From assembly GCA_958510875.1 (NCBI GenBank), contig OY294068.1:19138297-19202296 (forward strand): DNA of 64,000 bases. Direction: 5' to 3'. The position numbers were made by a program, and so were the translations under genes. This DNA is from Endomychus coccineus (taxonomy: Eukaryota > Arthropoda > Insecta > Coleoptera > Endomychidae). Positions 35,021-46,319 of this stretch are shown in pieces; positions within the stretch are counted from its first letter, which is position 1; the number at the start of each line of letters is the position of its first letter. A model generated the notes under the pieces. It saw nothing but the letters and a program-made list of their open reading frames with translations. It was not told where the DNA came from and did no database searches.

Positions 35021-35261
35021 GCATTACCAATTAAGAGTTTCTTACTTCTACGAAAGACTTGAATTCAGTTGCTTGACACAATCCTTACAATATTGGATGA
35101 AGTTACGTTGGATACATGTGATTTATTTTGGAATTTGTATAAAAGCTATTTTATTCGGAATTTATGATCCAAAAATGATGATAAAGAATACGGCTTGGTT
35201 ATTGCCAATTATAGTAGGTGGAATTCATATTTATAATATTCCTGTTGTCAGGAAATTGTGA
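35021..35261 (+). CDS. Candidate terminal exon, small membrane protein (uncharacterised)
   Basis: After an acceptor-like ttattccttcag (35009-35020) an open frame runs 80 codons to TGA at 35259-35261. It contains MKLRWIHVIYFGICIKAILF at 35097, then GIYDPKMM, and a second hydrophobic segment AWLLPIIVGGIHIYN before VVRKL. The later part could also be a 54-residue protein starting at the ATG at 35097. Two membrane-spanning segments are likely. I do not recognise a family, and no upstream exon was identified. It could be a gene or a chance open frame; its composition is less skewed than the surroundings. Confidence 0.28.
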
Positions 35262-35559
35262 GCGAAAAATTCAGGGAGTTAATCTACTGTAAAAATAAAC
35301 AACACGTATTTTTACAAAGTTTTCCGAATAAGTACACGGAAATAACGGAGTGAAAGGGCTTATTTTAAAATGGATCAACCGATCCATCTCTGATAAGTTT
35401 TAGATTGCGGTGGCGCGCCGTCATGCCCTTTAAAGTTGCATTGCGTTTATTCCTCGAATGGTTCTTTCTCCATATAATGGTAGTTTATTATAAAAAGAAC
35501 AACTTTGGAGCCATTGATAGTTATTTTTGAGTGGAGGAATCAGGAATAAATGAATATAT

Positions 35560-36457
35560 TCATCTTGAATAGTAGACTTCCGCGGATAGCTCATCTTGAA
35601 AATTCTTGGCTTCCCCATGGATTCCACATCACAATAGTAAGACTTGATGCCAACATTTTGCCAACCGTTACAGGTTGCATCTTAAGGGCAGACTCGAAGC
35701 CTGAACTGAAACTGTTTATTCTGTCGTCTGTAGCGATATCAATTGTGGGCAAAAACCTTCAAGCTACACAGTTCACTGCCTCTATTTAGGAGATGTTGGG
35801 AAGGTAATATCCTGAGTCACGGTTAAGATTATTTGGATGTTTTAGAATTGCTATCGCTCCAAGGATTTTTCACTGATAGGAGTATGGAGCTTGAGCAAGG
35901 ATTCTAGTATTCTCGAATGGGATTTGATGATTAGTGTAAGACTTGTGTAGCGCAAGTGAAGATTCACTGGTGTCACGAAGCCTTGTAAAGCGCTCATGTT
36001 TCACACGAGTAGCTATTTCTCCAATGTAGACTTTACCGCAAGAACCGGGAAGGCTATTAACACCTTGTGAATGATAGGAGGAATATTTTTATGGAACTGA
36101 GATAGTTTTGCAAGTATGGAAAACCGAGTAGAACGTTTATGCTTCTCAAGGATTTCGAAAAATGTAAAAATCTCAATATACGAAAGATAGCTAGAGGATA
36201 AAAGAGGCGGGGGCTTGTGGCTCAGGTTGATTAGAAAATTTAGGCCAAGTTCATTTCTTGATGGCTTTTTGAATGTTATAATGGGAAAAATTAATTGATA
36301 ATAAGACAAATGAAACGACATATTGCGAAATAACAAAAGTGTCGTCGACATAACTGGGCCAACATTTCGGCTTGAGAACAGATGAGTAAATAGCATCTTT
36401 CTCAAAAGTTTCCATGAAAATATTAGCTATAAACTCCTTGATCTGCATAGCTGTCAA
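35560..36457 (-). pseudogene. Penelope-like element: RT YVDD, linker, GIY-YIG, 3' end
   Basis: On the minus strand from 36457: IANIFMETFEKDAIYSSVLK, then WPSYVDDTFVI with the catalytic YVDD, then NFSHYNIQKAIKK. A frameshifted linker carries STRFSILAKLSQF. Near 36050-35900 the endonuclease has KVYIGEIATRVKHERFTRLR and LALHKSYTNHQIPFENTRIL. The tail continues to about 35560 with the same 3' modules as 10878-11250. It is arranged head to head with the plus-strand copy starting at about 36510. Confidence 0.87.
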
Positions 36458-36509
36458 CTCATCTCAACCAGTATCCTTAAAATCAGAGATAAAACATGTT
36501 CCATTATCA

Positions 36510-37185
36510 TTATCAAATAATTTCTCTCATTATAACATTCAAAAAGTCATAAAGAAATATACTCCGCCTAAAATTTCAGATCAACCTGAGCCACAAACTT
36601 CCCGCCTCATTCATCCACTGCCTATCTTCCATATATTGAAAATGTAATACCTCGAATTTCAAAAATCTTTGAGAAGCATAATACTTCTACTCGGTTTTCC
36701 ACACTTCCTAAACTATCTCAGATCTTCTTCCTCCTCTACATTTAGAAGGTATTTATAGCATTCTCTGTTAATGCCCTGAAGTCTACATTGGTGAAACAGG
36801 TCGTATAGTAGCTGCTCGTGTGAAAGAACATGAGCGCTGTACAAGGCTTCGTGACACCAGTAGATCTGCACTTGCGGAAAACAAATTATACACTAATCAT
36901 CAAATCATTTTCGAAAATACTAAAATCTAAGCCCGAGCCTCAAACTTTTATCAGCGAAAAATTCTTGAAGCGATAGAAATCCTAAAACACCCAAATAATC
37001 TAAGCCGTGACTTAAGATATTACCTTTCTAACATTTGGAAACCCATCCTTGACAATTTCACTTCATACTAAATATCGCTACATAAACCAAATGAATCAGT
37101 TCCAGTTCAAGCCTCAAGCCTGCCCTGAAGATGCCAATCGTACTATTGTAACGCGGAATCTATCCGGAAGCAAGAATAAATTCAT
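36510..37185 (+). pseudogene. Penelope-like element: linker, GIY-YIG, 3' end
   Basis: The frame at 36414-36647 gives NFSHYNIQKVIKKYTPPKIS. Frameshifted YIENVIPRISKIFEKHNTST and RFSTLPKLSQI follow. The GIY-YIG region from about 36775 reads EVYIGETGRIVAARVKEHER, CTRLRDTSRSALAENKLYTN and HQIIFENTKI. It then continues ILEAIEILKHPNNLSRDLRY and into the shared 3' UTR (37075-37175). YIGETGR and the EH...L(A) pattern are the nuclease hallmarks. Inactivated by frame breaks. Confidence 0.88.
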
Positions 37186-37189
37186 TTAT

Positions 37190-37662
37190 CTCATTTTGGT
37201 TTTTCAAGACAACAATGATCAGGTCTCTCTGGGTCTAGATCGATCATTTCTTAGTGAGGCATGTATTTGTAGATGGTGTGACATATTTTACCCTTTTCAA
37301 CATGCTATTGGCCGGTTATGTCCATCTTTAGCAGATATCGTTCAGTAACGTTGCAAACTTGCTCGTTCTAGTGATCCCAATGATTCCCATTGATAAGTCC
37401 GCCATAGCAAACTATGTCTTGCAAACCGGTCATATATTCACCGAATTTACAATTTCTCTTTAAAAATACACCGCCGAGTCTCACTTGGAACATTGGAGGA
37501 TACAAAGTTGTATAAACGTAAAGGTCAGATTATTAACATTGTTTCGCTTTGTAATTCACGTATGTTTCAAATAATTTCACAGAGAAATAGAGAATTGCAT
37601 GTTACATAGTGCCTGTCATGAATTCTAGTATCTTAACCATCCAGTTTATAATGTAATAACAT
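37190..37662. other. No gene recognised
   Basis: Nothing supported. The last 8 bases (37663-37670, cttccgtt) are the candidate target duplication of the next hAT. Confidence 0.35.
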
Positions 37663-37670
37663 CTTCCGTT

Positions 37671-38629
37671 CAGTGGCGTAACTACCGCCGGTCCAGCCGG
37701 TGCAATTGCCCAACCGAGGTTTTTTTTTGTTATGATATTATTCCACACTTTCTGGTACGTTGTAATTGTGTGACAAAAATACTAATTAATTATTTTATCA
37801 AGAGTTGTGTTTAAATATTTTACAATGAGAGCCTCTTTGTCAATGAGAGATCTTTGTCAGAAAATTTGCCATTTTGGCCCCAATATTTTACAATTCTACC
37901 AAATTTGAGGCCCTCAAATCGTAAAATTCATCATTTGTTTTTAAAAAGATTGACAACTAAATTTATGATATTGTGGTTTCTTAAAACTGTAGTTCTTTTC
38001 TTGCTTTCATGTCATGAAACGGGAACCTGTTGCGAAGAAATGCAAAAAATTTGGCAAAAAATATCATGACGACGTAACTGATCAACTGTTCAATTAGATG
38101 TTGTCCCTGCGTAGTTGTCTGAAAGATCAAATTTCTAATGTACATTCCATCAGGGAATTGGCTAACTTAATATTGATCGAGTATTTTACTCTTTAGGCTA
38201 GCTTTCCGGACGTCTGCTCCGAAATTGTAATTGGGTTTTTTTTTTACCATTCCAGTGACCGCTGCAAAAGCAGAGCGCTCCTTTTCCAAATTACAGATGA
38301 TAAAAAATTATCTGCGAAATTCTTTGGGGCAACAGAGACTAACAAACCTAAGTGTATTGTCGATAGAGAGTAAGGTGACGAACTCGTTAAGAGAAAACCT
38401 GAATGCAATAATCGAAAAGTTTGTCAAGGCGAAAGTTCGCAATTCGAGATTCTAAAGATTGTTACCAAGATATAAGCGTATATATTATAGGTTGTGATAC
38501 TATGAATTATAATATTGATTGTAAGATTACAAGATGGATAGCGAGATTCAAATTGAATATAGATAACATAGAAAGCACAGACAAAATTTTCATATGTAAC
38601 TTTTTTTTTGCTATTAAATTGTTGAAGGG
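37671..38629 (+). mobile_element. hAT remnant, about 960 bp
   Basis: The 5' end CAGTGGCGTAACTACCGCC at 37671 is a hAT-type terminus. It is preceded by cttccgtt (37663-37670), and the same 8 bases recur at 38630-38637 just after the transposase C-terminus. That gives a perfect candidate TSD. No matching TIR precedes the right copy (the sequence ends ttgttgaaggg), so the 3' end is either eroded or the match is coincidental. Confidence 0.65.
37840..38455 (+). pseudogene. hAT transposase C-terminal remnant
   Basis: Frame 38231-38455 reads FTIPVTAAKAERSFSKLQMI, then KNYLRNSLGQQRLTNLSVLS and IE, the hAT C-terminal dimerisation domain. A broken frame just upstream gives ELANLILIEYF and SFPDVCSEIVIGFF, the expected preceding helices. 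Sequence from 37850 (LPFWPQYFTILPN) may be an N-terminal remnant; that is weak. It differs from the copy at 25152-25574, so there are two hAT lineages. Confidence 0.85.
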
Positions 38630-38639
38630 CTTCCGTTGA

Positions 38640-39685
38640 ATTTACTACTCAAATTATATCCAATTTGCATCATATTTTGTAATATAAGGTATCCATATGG
38701 TGTAGCGAACAGATATATTTGAATTTGAAGGCTTATAACGGCGTATCGAAACATCTTTACCGATATCGGAGACAAATTGTCATATAATCTTTTCTCTATG
38801 AGGGCCAATAAATTCAGTTGGTTATTGCGTCAATTCCCTAGATCTCGAGTTCAGATAACGATTGGATAAGGGCTACGGAAGAATCATTATATAAAGAATG
38901 TGTATTCTGAATTCACATTTGTTTTGATTCAAAATATTTATTCGGAGGTCGGATTACAATTGGTAGAACTTTTCGAGAATTGTCTTTTCATTCAAATCGA
39001 ACTTTATTTGAGAACGGAATTATATGAACACAAAGTCTATATAACAATTTAGTTCCTCGTATTTTCACAATGAGGAGTCAGGTTTTATTGGATTCAACCG
39101 AATCGAATGTACAGGATATCATCGACATCATGTCCAATTAATCTAATTGAATCTTCCAACATATGGTATATTATTTAAATAATTTGAAATTTGCACTGTT
39201 CATCTTGTAGTGGAGGAAATAAATGCAAGAACCTCTTATTTTTTGTAATGGGATGGATTTGAATGAAATCTTTTGCATTCGCTTAATTTTTGGACCAATA
39301 AACTTTGATAACCTTCAGACTTTGTCGATCGCACTCCCTCTTCTTGCTAGAGGGGTTATTAGCAACCTCATTTTCTATATCGCTGAGTTCTTAACCGAAT
39401 TCCTTCAAATTTACATACAGGGGTTTTGAGGGGTCAGCGATTACGAATCTGACGAGAAAATTTGTAATATCGAAATTTAACCCACCATTTTGAATTTTCA
39501 AATTCCAGTTCATTTAATGCATGAAAAGTATATGAATTGCCTACGGCCTTCGTATTGTAAAACTATTTTTTGCCTTAGACAGAAAGTCATTGCCTTCATG
39601 AGAAGCCTTACTTTTGAATAAATTCCACCTTCTATTACGTCAAGATATACAATCCATCCAAATTCATTAATTCTTTTGATTTGAA
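38640..39685. other. No gene recognised
   Basis: The 68-codon frame at 39223-39429 has no recognisable motif. Confidence 0.35.
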
Positions 39686-39689
39686 CATC

Positions 39690-40330
39690 AACAAAATAAT
39701 TAACAAATTTGATTTTTCAATATTTCTTAAGCCTACCTATACTAACCTGACAATTCACAAAGCTCCAAACAATAGATTCCAACAATACAAAACAATATTT
39801 TCAATTTACTCAACGTAACGATGTAAAACGATAATTGTGATACTTGAATATCATTGAACCAATAGCGGTAAATAATGATTACTCTTCCGGACTAATAGAT
39901 CAAATCATAACTAGCAAACAACACCAGTATTTGCTATAATAGAACAGAACTATTCTCATGTTAGTATCACATATATGGCTCCCACCACTATTAAAATTCC
40001 AAATTTTCTTAGTAATACAGATATTCATCTAGCATATAAAACGCAGAATAATTTTGCTGAGTTTATCAAAACCAGATGAAGACAAATGTGAGGTCTATAA
40101 GCTGACATGTGTGTCTTGCCCTATCATAAATATTGGTCAAACAGAAAGAACTTCCAACAAACGGATAAAAAAACATAGACATGGTTTCATTATAATAGAT
40201 CGGATTTAACATTTGCAGAACATTTAATACAATTTTTCATAGCTCATAGTCTAAAAAATGAGAATTAAATTACGCTCACGTCTTGTCTCCTGCCAATTAA
40301 GCAGAAAACTACTTATACATTTTTTTTTCG
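39690..40330 (+). pseudogene. Penelope-like element: post-RT region and GIY-YIG
   Basis: From about 39705 the frame FDFSIFLKPTYTNLTIHKAP matches the post-RT block seen at 43550 (FSIYHNPSHTDIIIHE). Further on come IHLAYKTQNNFAEFIKTR and then KCEVYKLTCVSCPIINIGQT followed by R..NKRIKKH (40088-40185). That is a diverged GIY-YIG nuclease with IGQTER in place of YIGQTGR. Stops are frequent. Confidence 0.78.
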
Positions 40331-40334
40331 AATT

Positions 40335-41300
40335 ATAATTATTATTTGTGAGGGAAAATGATCCGACCCGAAAACGGTCCCTATAAATTTTGAACTAGCT
40401 ATAACAATTCTGCCTGCGAAGTTTGGATTGACGATTCACTGATACGTGGCTGCAGATTCCATCTAGGTCAATCTTGGTGACGAAATTTTTTTTGACTATT
40501 TGTTAGACACTTATATCAATGAAACTGCAACAAAAAATGCGTTCCTCTCCTAATAAAATTGGACGTTATGATATATTTTATGTTTTTCATGTTGGAATAA
40601 TAGTCTTCGCGTAGTAAGATCTGAAATTGAACTATGTCTTCGAATTTGATCTTATTCGGATGTTTGATATCAGTATTCAATGATTTATGTGACGCGGAAT
40701 ATGAAATTCAATCAAAATGTGAGGTAACCATGATGAATACTCAATAAGGAAATATCATTCAAGATTCAAGGTTCAAGGCTTGTGTTTCAGAAGAAATCAC
40801 AGAATGTTGCGAAAGGCGAATCTGCCTAATTAATTCAAGATGAACTACTGGAGCTATTATTTACGACACAAGCGAAACATAATTTGATCAGTACACACTG
40901 AAGCAAATTAATAGGTAGACAGGTGCACACAAACAGGATTGGGACGATTTCCCACCCCAGTCATGAGAGGCAATAAACTGGATAGTAGAATTCGCGTTTG
41001 GAATTATACAGTATTTTGAATATAACTGGTTTGAAGCATTGCTTATAATCAAGCACATTTATCGTGAAACTCTCTTGAGAATCGCGCCAGACTGGTTTAT
41101 TGCCAACTTTACAACTTAGAACTATATCAGTAACTGTACTCAGATGCTTTACGATTCTTTATACACACACATAATAGTAAATACTTTTATGAAGAAATAA
41201 AAGTATAAATATATATACTTTTTTATATTAATACCTGATTGGTGCATCTGCGAGCTCCGATGACATAGCAGCAATCGCACTAGATAAAAAAATCAAATCA
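40335..41300. other. No feature recognised
   Basis: Nothing supported. Confidence 0.35.
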
Positions 41301-41301
41301 G

Positions 41302-41571
41302 CTAACCGAAGTTACTCTTCCCCACCGGTCGGTAAGTAGCTTCAGGTCCCAAATCGTGTGCCCTAAGTAATCTCATTGAACCCAGAATGACTGCCTTCTG
41401 CATCCGGATCTGTGCAGAGTTCTTACAAGCCCGAATGATATTCAAGTTCGAACGCAGCAAACACCAAATTCCGCCCAAAACACCGATGATCAGAACCACT
41501 AATACGACCTTGAGGCTGAGCAGAGAATTCGATAACATACATAGTTTTGGTTTGTTCATCGAGAAGGACAA
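41302..41571 (-). pseudogene. Non-LTR retrotransposon polymerase C-terminus
   Basis: The 89-codon minus frame contains LKVVLVVLIIGVLGGIWCLL and MQKAVILGSMRLLRAHDLG. This follows the pattern 'VVPVVIGALG ... LQK-ALLGTARILRK' at the C-terminus of RTE- or R2-like non-LTR polymerases (family knowledge from memory). Only this part survives. Sequence at 41879-41985 that is shared with 3385-3500 may be an associated non-coding piece. Confidence 0.55.
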
Positions 41572-41878
41572 CGTCAGGCGTATTTGCTCATATGGACCTG
41601 ACGGTCGGAAAAAGGTAATTCCAATAGATCATTTTTTTTTGTTTCTGATAACGGATTCAATATCTCCTGACATGCAAGGTAGCACCTGCTCTTGGTTTAT
41701 TCTGTATGATTGCCTTAGATGATAATACAGCACTCATAGGCAACATTATGGCGATGTGTGTACGCTGAAGCCGCTTTTGGCGGACAGCAGGTGGAAAAGC
41801 AGGCCCTGCAGCTGACGTCAGGAACCTGGAGTAAGTTGCGGTAAACCCCTTGGTCTTGGATGTGCCCGGCTGACTTTA

Positions 41879-41985
41879 GTTAGCCGAAGGTCAGCCTGGT
41901 TGACAAGCGTAGTGTTCTGATGTTCTGTAGGAGCCACTTTGTATTAGCTTACCAACATGCTTCTTGAGCATAAGATTTTACTCCT
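41879..41985. repeat. Dispersed repeat shared with 3385-3500
   Basis: Starts agttagccgaaggtcagcc; see the 3385-3500 copy. It is the GC-richer end of a segment (41750-41950) that may be UTR of a retrotransposon. Confidence 0.5.
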
Positions 41986-41989
41986 CAGC

Positions 41990-42200
41990 ATTTATCTGGG
42001 CTTTCAGACAAGAAGGTTGAAACTTTTCGCCTTACTCACCCATTACGAAATCTCCGAAACTATAAGGCGAATCCACTTGAAACTTGCCAGATATTTTCCT
42101 TATATGAAGTAGGCACTCGCTAAGAATGGAATTTCTGAAACCCAATCCCAAATGTGGTGAAGGGGAATTCATATATTTTGATGTTTATGACTGATAATTT
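41990..42200. other. No feature recognised
   Basis: Nothing supported. Confidence 0.35.
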
Positions 42201-42218
42201 TGTCAAGTACAATTTACA

Positions 42219-42378
42219 TGACAGACAGACCCATTGACCAATGGCTCATTATGACAATTCATACTGTCCATGCTATGATAGACAACACACTACTCATCAA
42301 CGGTTACATGACAGGTGATAGATTGACAGTCACGTAATGTCATTGACAGACCATTCCATAACATAGATACCCCTGTCA
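42219..42378. promoter_or_regulatory. Cluster of five TGACAG sites
   Basis: TGACAG occurs at 42219-42224, 42309-42314, 42324-42329 and 42344-42349, and on the minus strand at 42373-42378. TGACAG is the core site of TALE homeodomain proteins (Meis/Homothorax type). Five hits in 160 bases is far above the roughly 0.1 expected by chance on both strands. Local micro-duplication could also cause it. Confidence 0.35.
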
Positions 42379-42379
42379 T

Positions 42380-43380
42380 TCCAAACATCTTTCCACGCCT
42401 TTAGCTGTTTCTACTCATTAAAAATATTTTTGCTAAGTATTGAAACTAGTTGTTTAACACTTTGGTAATCTAGAAATTCTAGTCACAAATTGAACATATG
42501 TTGACGTTATGTCTAATATCATCCCTCATCGAGCCTCTAACACATCCAGTTAGGAACGTTGATGTATTTTTCTCCCTGCGTGTTTCCTGTTTAATTAATA
42601 ACTGAGTCGATGTCTATATCGGTTTCGTACATTCTAAATTGCACGCCCTCGCTTTCTGCCACAGCAAATATGATGGGGGTAAATATTTGCCTATACCCTG
42701 AAAAATGCAATATAGTGGCTACACATTTGTACTAATACCGAGAAAACTGTAATATTCAAGCATAATTTACAGAAGAAAATGATTACACAATGTGAGAGAA
42801 CGCTGCAAGGGCTGTCTAATTAATTTTCAGTTTGTAATAAACTGCTGAACGTATTATTTATGCCCTAACTGGAAGATAATTTGATAAACATATACACTAG
42901 AGAAAATTAACATTCACCCGGTTATAAAACCAAGATTGCTACAATACGGCGGAGTGAGTCTAAACAGACGATAAATATTGAAGTTGATGTTGGAAATACA
43001 CGATATTCGAACACGAAGTTCGAATACTAAGGATAGACATGAATATCCCATTTATTGTGATACATTTTCAGAAATACCTACATCAAGTTTATTACCACTT
43101 CATGTGTAGTACGAGTAACTGTCTTTAACACTATAACAATGTGATATTTTGATGGTTGAATAAATGCTACAATGTAAAGTTAAGTATATTCTGGGGATCG
43201 TATTTTATACAAGAGAAAAATTAAAGTATACGCTGAACTCTTAAATCAGCTTCGTTATTCGATTTCCCAATTATTGTGAGCGTCTACATAAATCAATCTC
43301 GAAGAATATTATAGCAAATCCGTGAGCAACTACTTCTCAAGAATTGGAAATCCACAAACACCCTATTATAAAATAATTAA
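42380..43380. other. No gene recognised
   Basis: AT-rich. The last 60 bases may be eroded RT sequence leading into the PLE fragment. Confidence 0.35.
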
Positions 43381-43391
43381 TTTATTGTCAT

Positions 43392-44215
43392 CGGTATGTT
43401 GACGATATATTGCCATGTCTTAATGGAATACAAAGACCTTTCATACAATATTTGAATAATTCACACCCCAAAATTAAATTCACGGTTCAAATAGAAGTCA
43501 ATCTGACTATCAACTTTTTGGACTTAACCATAACTGAATTGAATAATAAACATTCCTTTTCAATATATCATAACCCTTCACATACGGACATTATTATTCA
43601 CGAAAATTCAAACCACCCCATACAACATGAACTGATTGCTCTTCAAAGCATGATACATAGAGTTGTTACTATCCCCATGTCAGAATTAAATTATCATGAG
43701 GAATTTTCAGTTATAAAACAGATAGCAACTAATAATGGCTATATTGAAAAAATTGTGACTGATTCAGTTAAGAAAACTGATTATAATGAAGCAATGAAGT
43801 TAGTCTAACCTAGTACAATTAAAACTCATAATTATAAATCAATAATGTATGTAGGTGAACTTCCTGATAATGTATGCAATTTACTTAAAAAACACAATGT
43901 TACTACATCTTTTAGAACAATTAATACGAGAGGTAAATATATTAAAAACAACAAAGACAAAAATCAAGAATCGGAGTATACAAGTTAGAGTGTGAAGATT
44001 GTGATGAATATGAAGGAAGGAGATTCAAAAGTTGTAAACCATATTAAATAAACTGATCATCATTTCAAAGATGATTTCGAGATTCTTCTTAAGTTGAAAG
44101 TAAGGTATTAAATGAGAGAACATTTAAATTAATGAGTTCAAATATAAAGGGAACCTTTTTAACGATCAGAGAGATTTTACCAATTCTCCATTATTAAATT
44201 TATTTGTAAGTAACT
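43392..44215 (+). pseudogene. Penelope-like element: RT YVDD to GIY-YIG remnant
   Basis: The frame is open from 43392: RYVDDILPCLNGIQRP with catalytic YVDD at 43395-43406, then INFLDLTITELNNKHSFSIY, HTDIIIHENSNHP and EFSVIKQIATNNGY, up to the stop near 43806. This is the longest intact PLE frame in the window. Beyond the stop the protein reads on as YVGELPDNVCNLLKKHNVTT and TINTRGKYIKN, then a shifted KLECEDCDEYEGRRFKSC, the start of a degraded GIY-YIG domain. It is close to the family at 39.7 and 19.3-22.1 kb. Confidence 0.85.
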
Positions 44216-44219
44216 ATTA

Positions 44220-44765
44220 TCCTTCTGTACACGCACCTCACTCACCTTCTTCTTAATATAAATTTTAGTATTCAAGGAAGAAACCATAATTTGTAAAACC
44301 ATCGTTTGATAAAGTCACCGTGTGGTGAAACATGTCACGTTTTGTTTAATAGAAACAAAGTTTATGAAAATTAAGTGTATTTTTCATTAAAACTATAGAT
44401 ATGACTTTTCAACAAGTAAGCACCAAAACCATCCAAATACAAATTGAGTTCATATCAGAGGGGTATAGAAGAGTCTTGTGAGATAGAAACAAACTATTGT
44501 TTAACAAGAGGTACAAGTACAACACTATTATAGTGAGTTGTATCTAACGTTTATCGGTGTGTGCAAGCCGAGATCTTTTGAAGTATTGATGGTCAAATAA
44601 TGTTTAGTGGAACAGATACTATGTACAAAACAAGTTCTTTTATCAGGAATATGTTCATTGTTGCACACAAGAAAACGTGTTTTAAATCATAAAATAAGAT
44701 TTGTTAAGAATATATATTTTTTCAATCCTGGAGAGGGCTTCTCTGTTTTTAATAATAAAATTGTT
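44220..44765. other. No feature recognised
   Basis: Nothing supported. Confidence 0.35.
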
Positions 44766-44769
44766 TAAA

Positions 44770-45735
44770 TTTTAATAACGTGAAAAAAAATTTACATCTA
44801 AATAGAATAAAAATATAATATGATACAAATAAAAATAGAATAAAATTTTCATTTCAATTAGATAAATAAATAGATTAATTTAAATTTTCATCAATAAAAT
44901 TGATAAGCTCATTAATCGAACAATTTGAATAATATCAATGAATAATTTATATTTAATAATAAAAATATGAATCTCAACTAGTATTAATACATAAATAAAC
45001 ATTTTTTTATTTATTATAGCATCATTTTTTCAACGGCACAAATTTTACTAGTACTTTCTATATTAATAAATCTAATTTTTTTGTTATATCAATTACGTGA
45101 TGAAAAAATATGCATGTAGATTATATCATATAAATATAGAATGAAATAAAACTTTATTTCGATTAGATAAAAGAATAAACGTAAATTTTCATGAAAAAAA
45201 TTAATAAACATATAAATTGAACTATTTAAATAATGTCAATAAGTAATTCATATTTATTAATGAAATATGATTTCAATTTTCAAATGTTGTCATTTATTTA
45301 ACGGCTCAACTTTTGTTAATACTATATTAATAAGTCTAATTTTATTCAATTTTTAAACCTGAATACTGCGATTTCAATAATAACATTTTTGTAATTTTAA
45401 TTACGTGATAAAAATATATACATGTAAATTATATAATACCAATATGAAATAACATGAAACTTCATATCAATTAGATAAAAAATAATTTTTATGAATAAAA
45501 CTAATAGACTTATTAATTGAACTATTTAAATCATATCAATAAATAATTTATATTTAATAATAAAAACATAATTTCAATTCAATTTTTTTTTAATCTAGAT
45601 TAATTTTGTCAGAAAATGTTATTATTTGTTTAACGGCAAAAATTTTGTTAATAGCTTCTATATTAATAAATCTAATTTTATTCAATTCTTGAAGTTGAAT
45701 ACCGCGATTTTATTAATAAAATTTAAAAAAAGTAT
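44770..45735. repeat. AT-rich tandem array, about 310-bp unit, about three copies
   Basis: A block ta(a)c/ttacgtga...aaatt/catgta recurs at 44778, 45090 and 45399. A block aacggc(a/t)(c/a)aa(a/c)ttt recurs at 45032, 45300 and 45632. The block cgattagataaa/caattagataaa also recurs in phase. The extreme AT content makes it satellite-like. The ORF at 45626-45820 is a shadow. Confidence 0.78.
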
Positions 45736-45739
45736 ACCA

Positions 45740-46050
45740 CGTTTTTATATTCTTTACCAGATCTCAGTTTTCCAGAAGATGCCCACTTTATTTTCGATAC
45801 CCGGTATAAGTATAAGGTAGGTAACCATGATATAATTATAACAAGGGCATTAGTTACTAGGGTAACGAAGATGGTATCCATTTCAATGTAATATTGTACT
45901 GAAGCCTTATTGTACTGTTGATTATCAATTAAATCGGGATAATGAAACAATCCACATCCAGTTGATGGAGTAGAAATTCATAATAACGATTTTATCGAGG
46001 CAATCAAACTTTGAAGAACATTAAATTAGTTTGCGTCAGAACGTTGAGAG
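45740..46050. other. No feature recognised
   Basis: Nothing supported. Confidence 0.35.
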
Positions 46051-46052
46051 AA

Positions 46053-46313
46053 TTATGAATTCGACCTGAATGTTTCTACCATTCGGATGAAACTAGCTGA
46101 AGTGTAATATGATCTTTTGAAATGAATTTGCGTGAGCAACCATGCACTGTGAACGTATATGATTGGTGTGAGATTTTCCAGACGACTGATAGATAAAGTG
46201 GCGTTGGCTGGAAAGTTTTTAATTATTTCCTTTGTACACGCATCCCGATGAATGTCGATACCCATTTCAACTTTCAACCTTACACTGTTGAAATATTCAG
46301 ATAGCAATTTCAA
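46053..46313 (-). CDS. Uncharacterised open frame, doubtful
   Basis: An 86-codon open frame reading KLLSEYFNSVRLKVEMGIDI and ending in IRMVETFRSNS. Its composition is more protein-like than most frames here, but I recognise no family, no signal peptide and no certain splice sites. It may be a decayed exon or chance. Confidence 0.15.
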   Translation of the reverse strand: MKLLSEYFNSVRLKVEMGIDIHRDACTKEIIKNFPANATLSISRLENLTPIIYVHSAWLLTQIHFKRSYYTSASFIRMVETFRSNS

Positions 46314-46319
46314 ATTTGG

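Noticed and set aside
45626..45820. ORF inside the AT-rich array
   Set aside because: It is a by-product of the tandem unit; equivalent frames in other units are closed.
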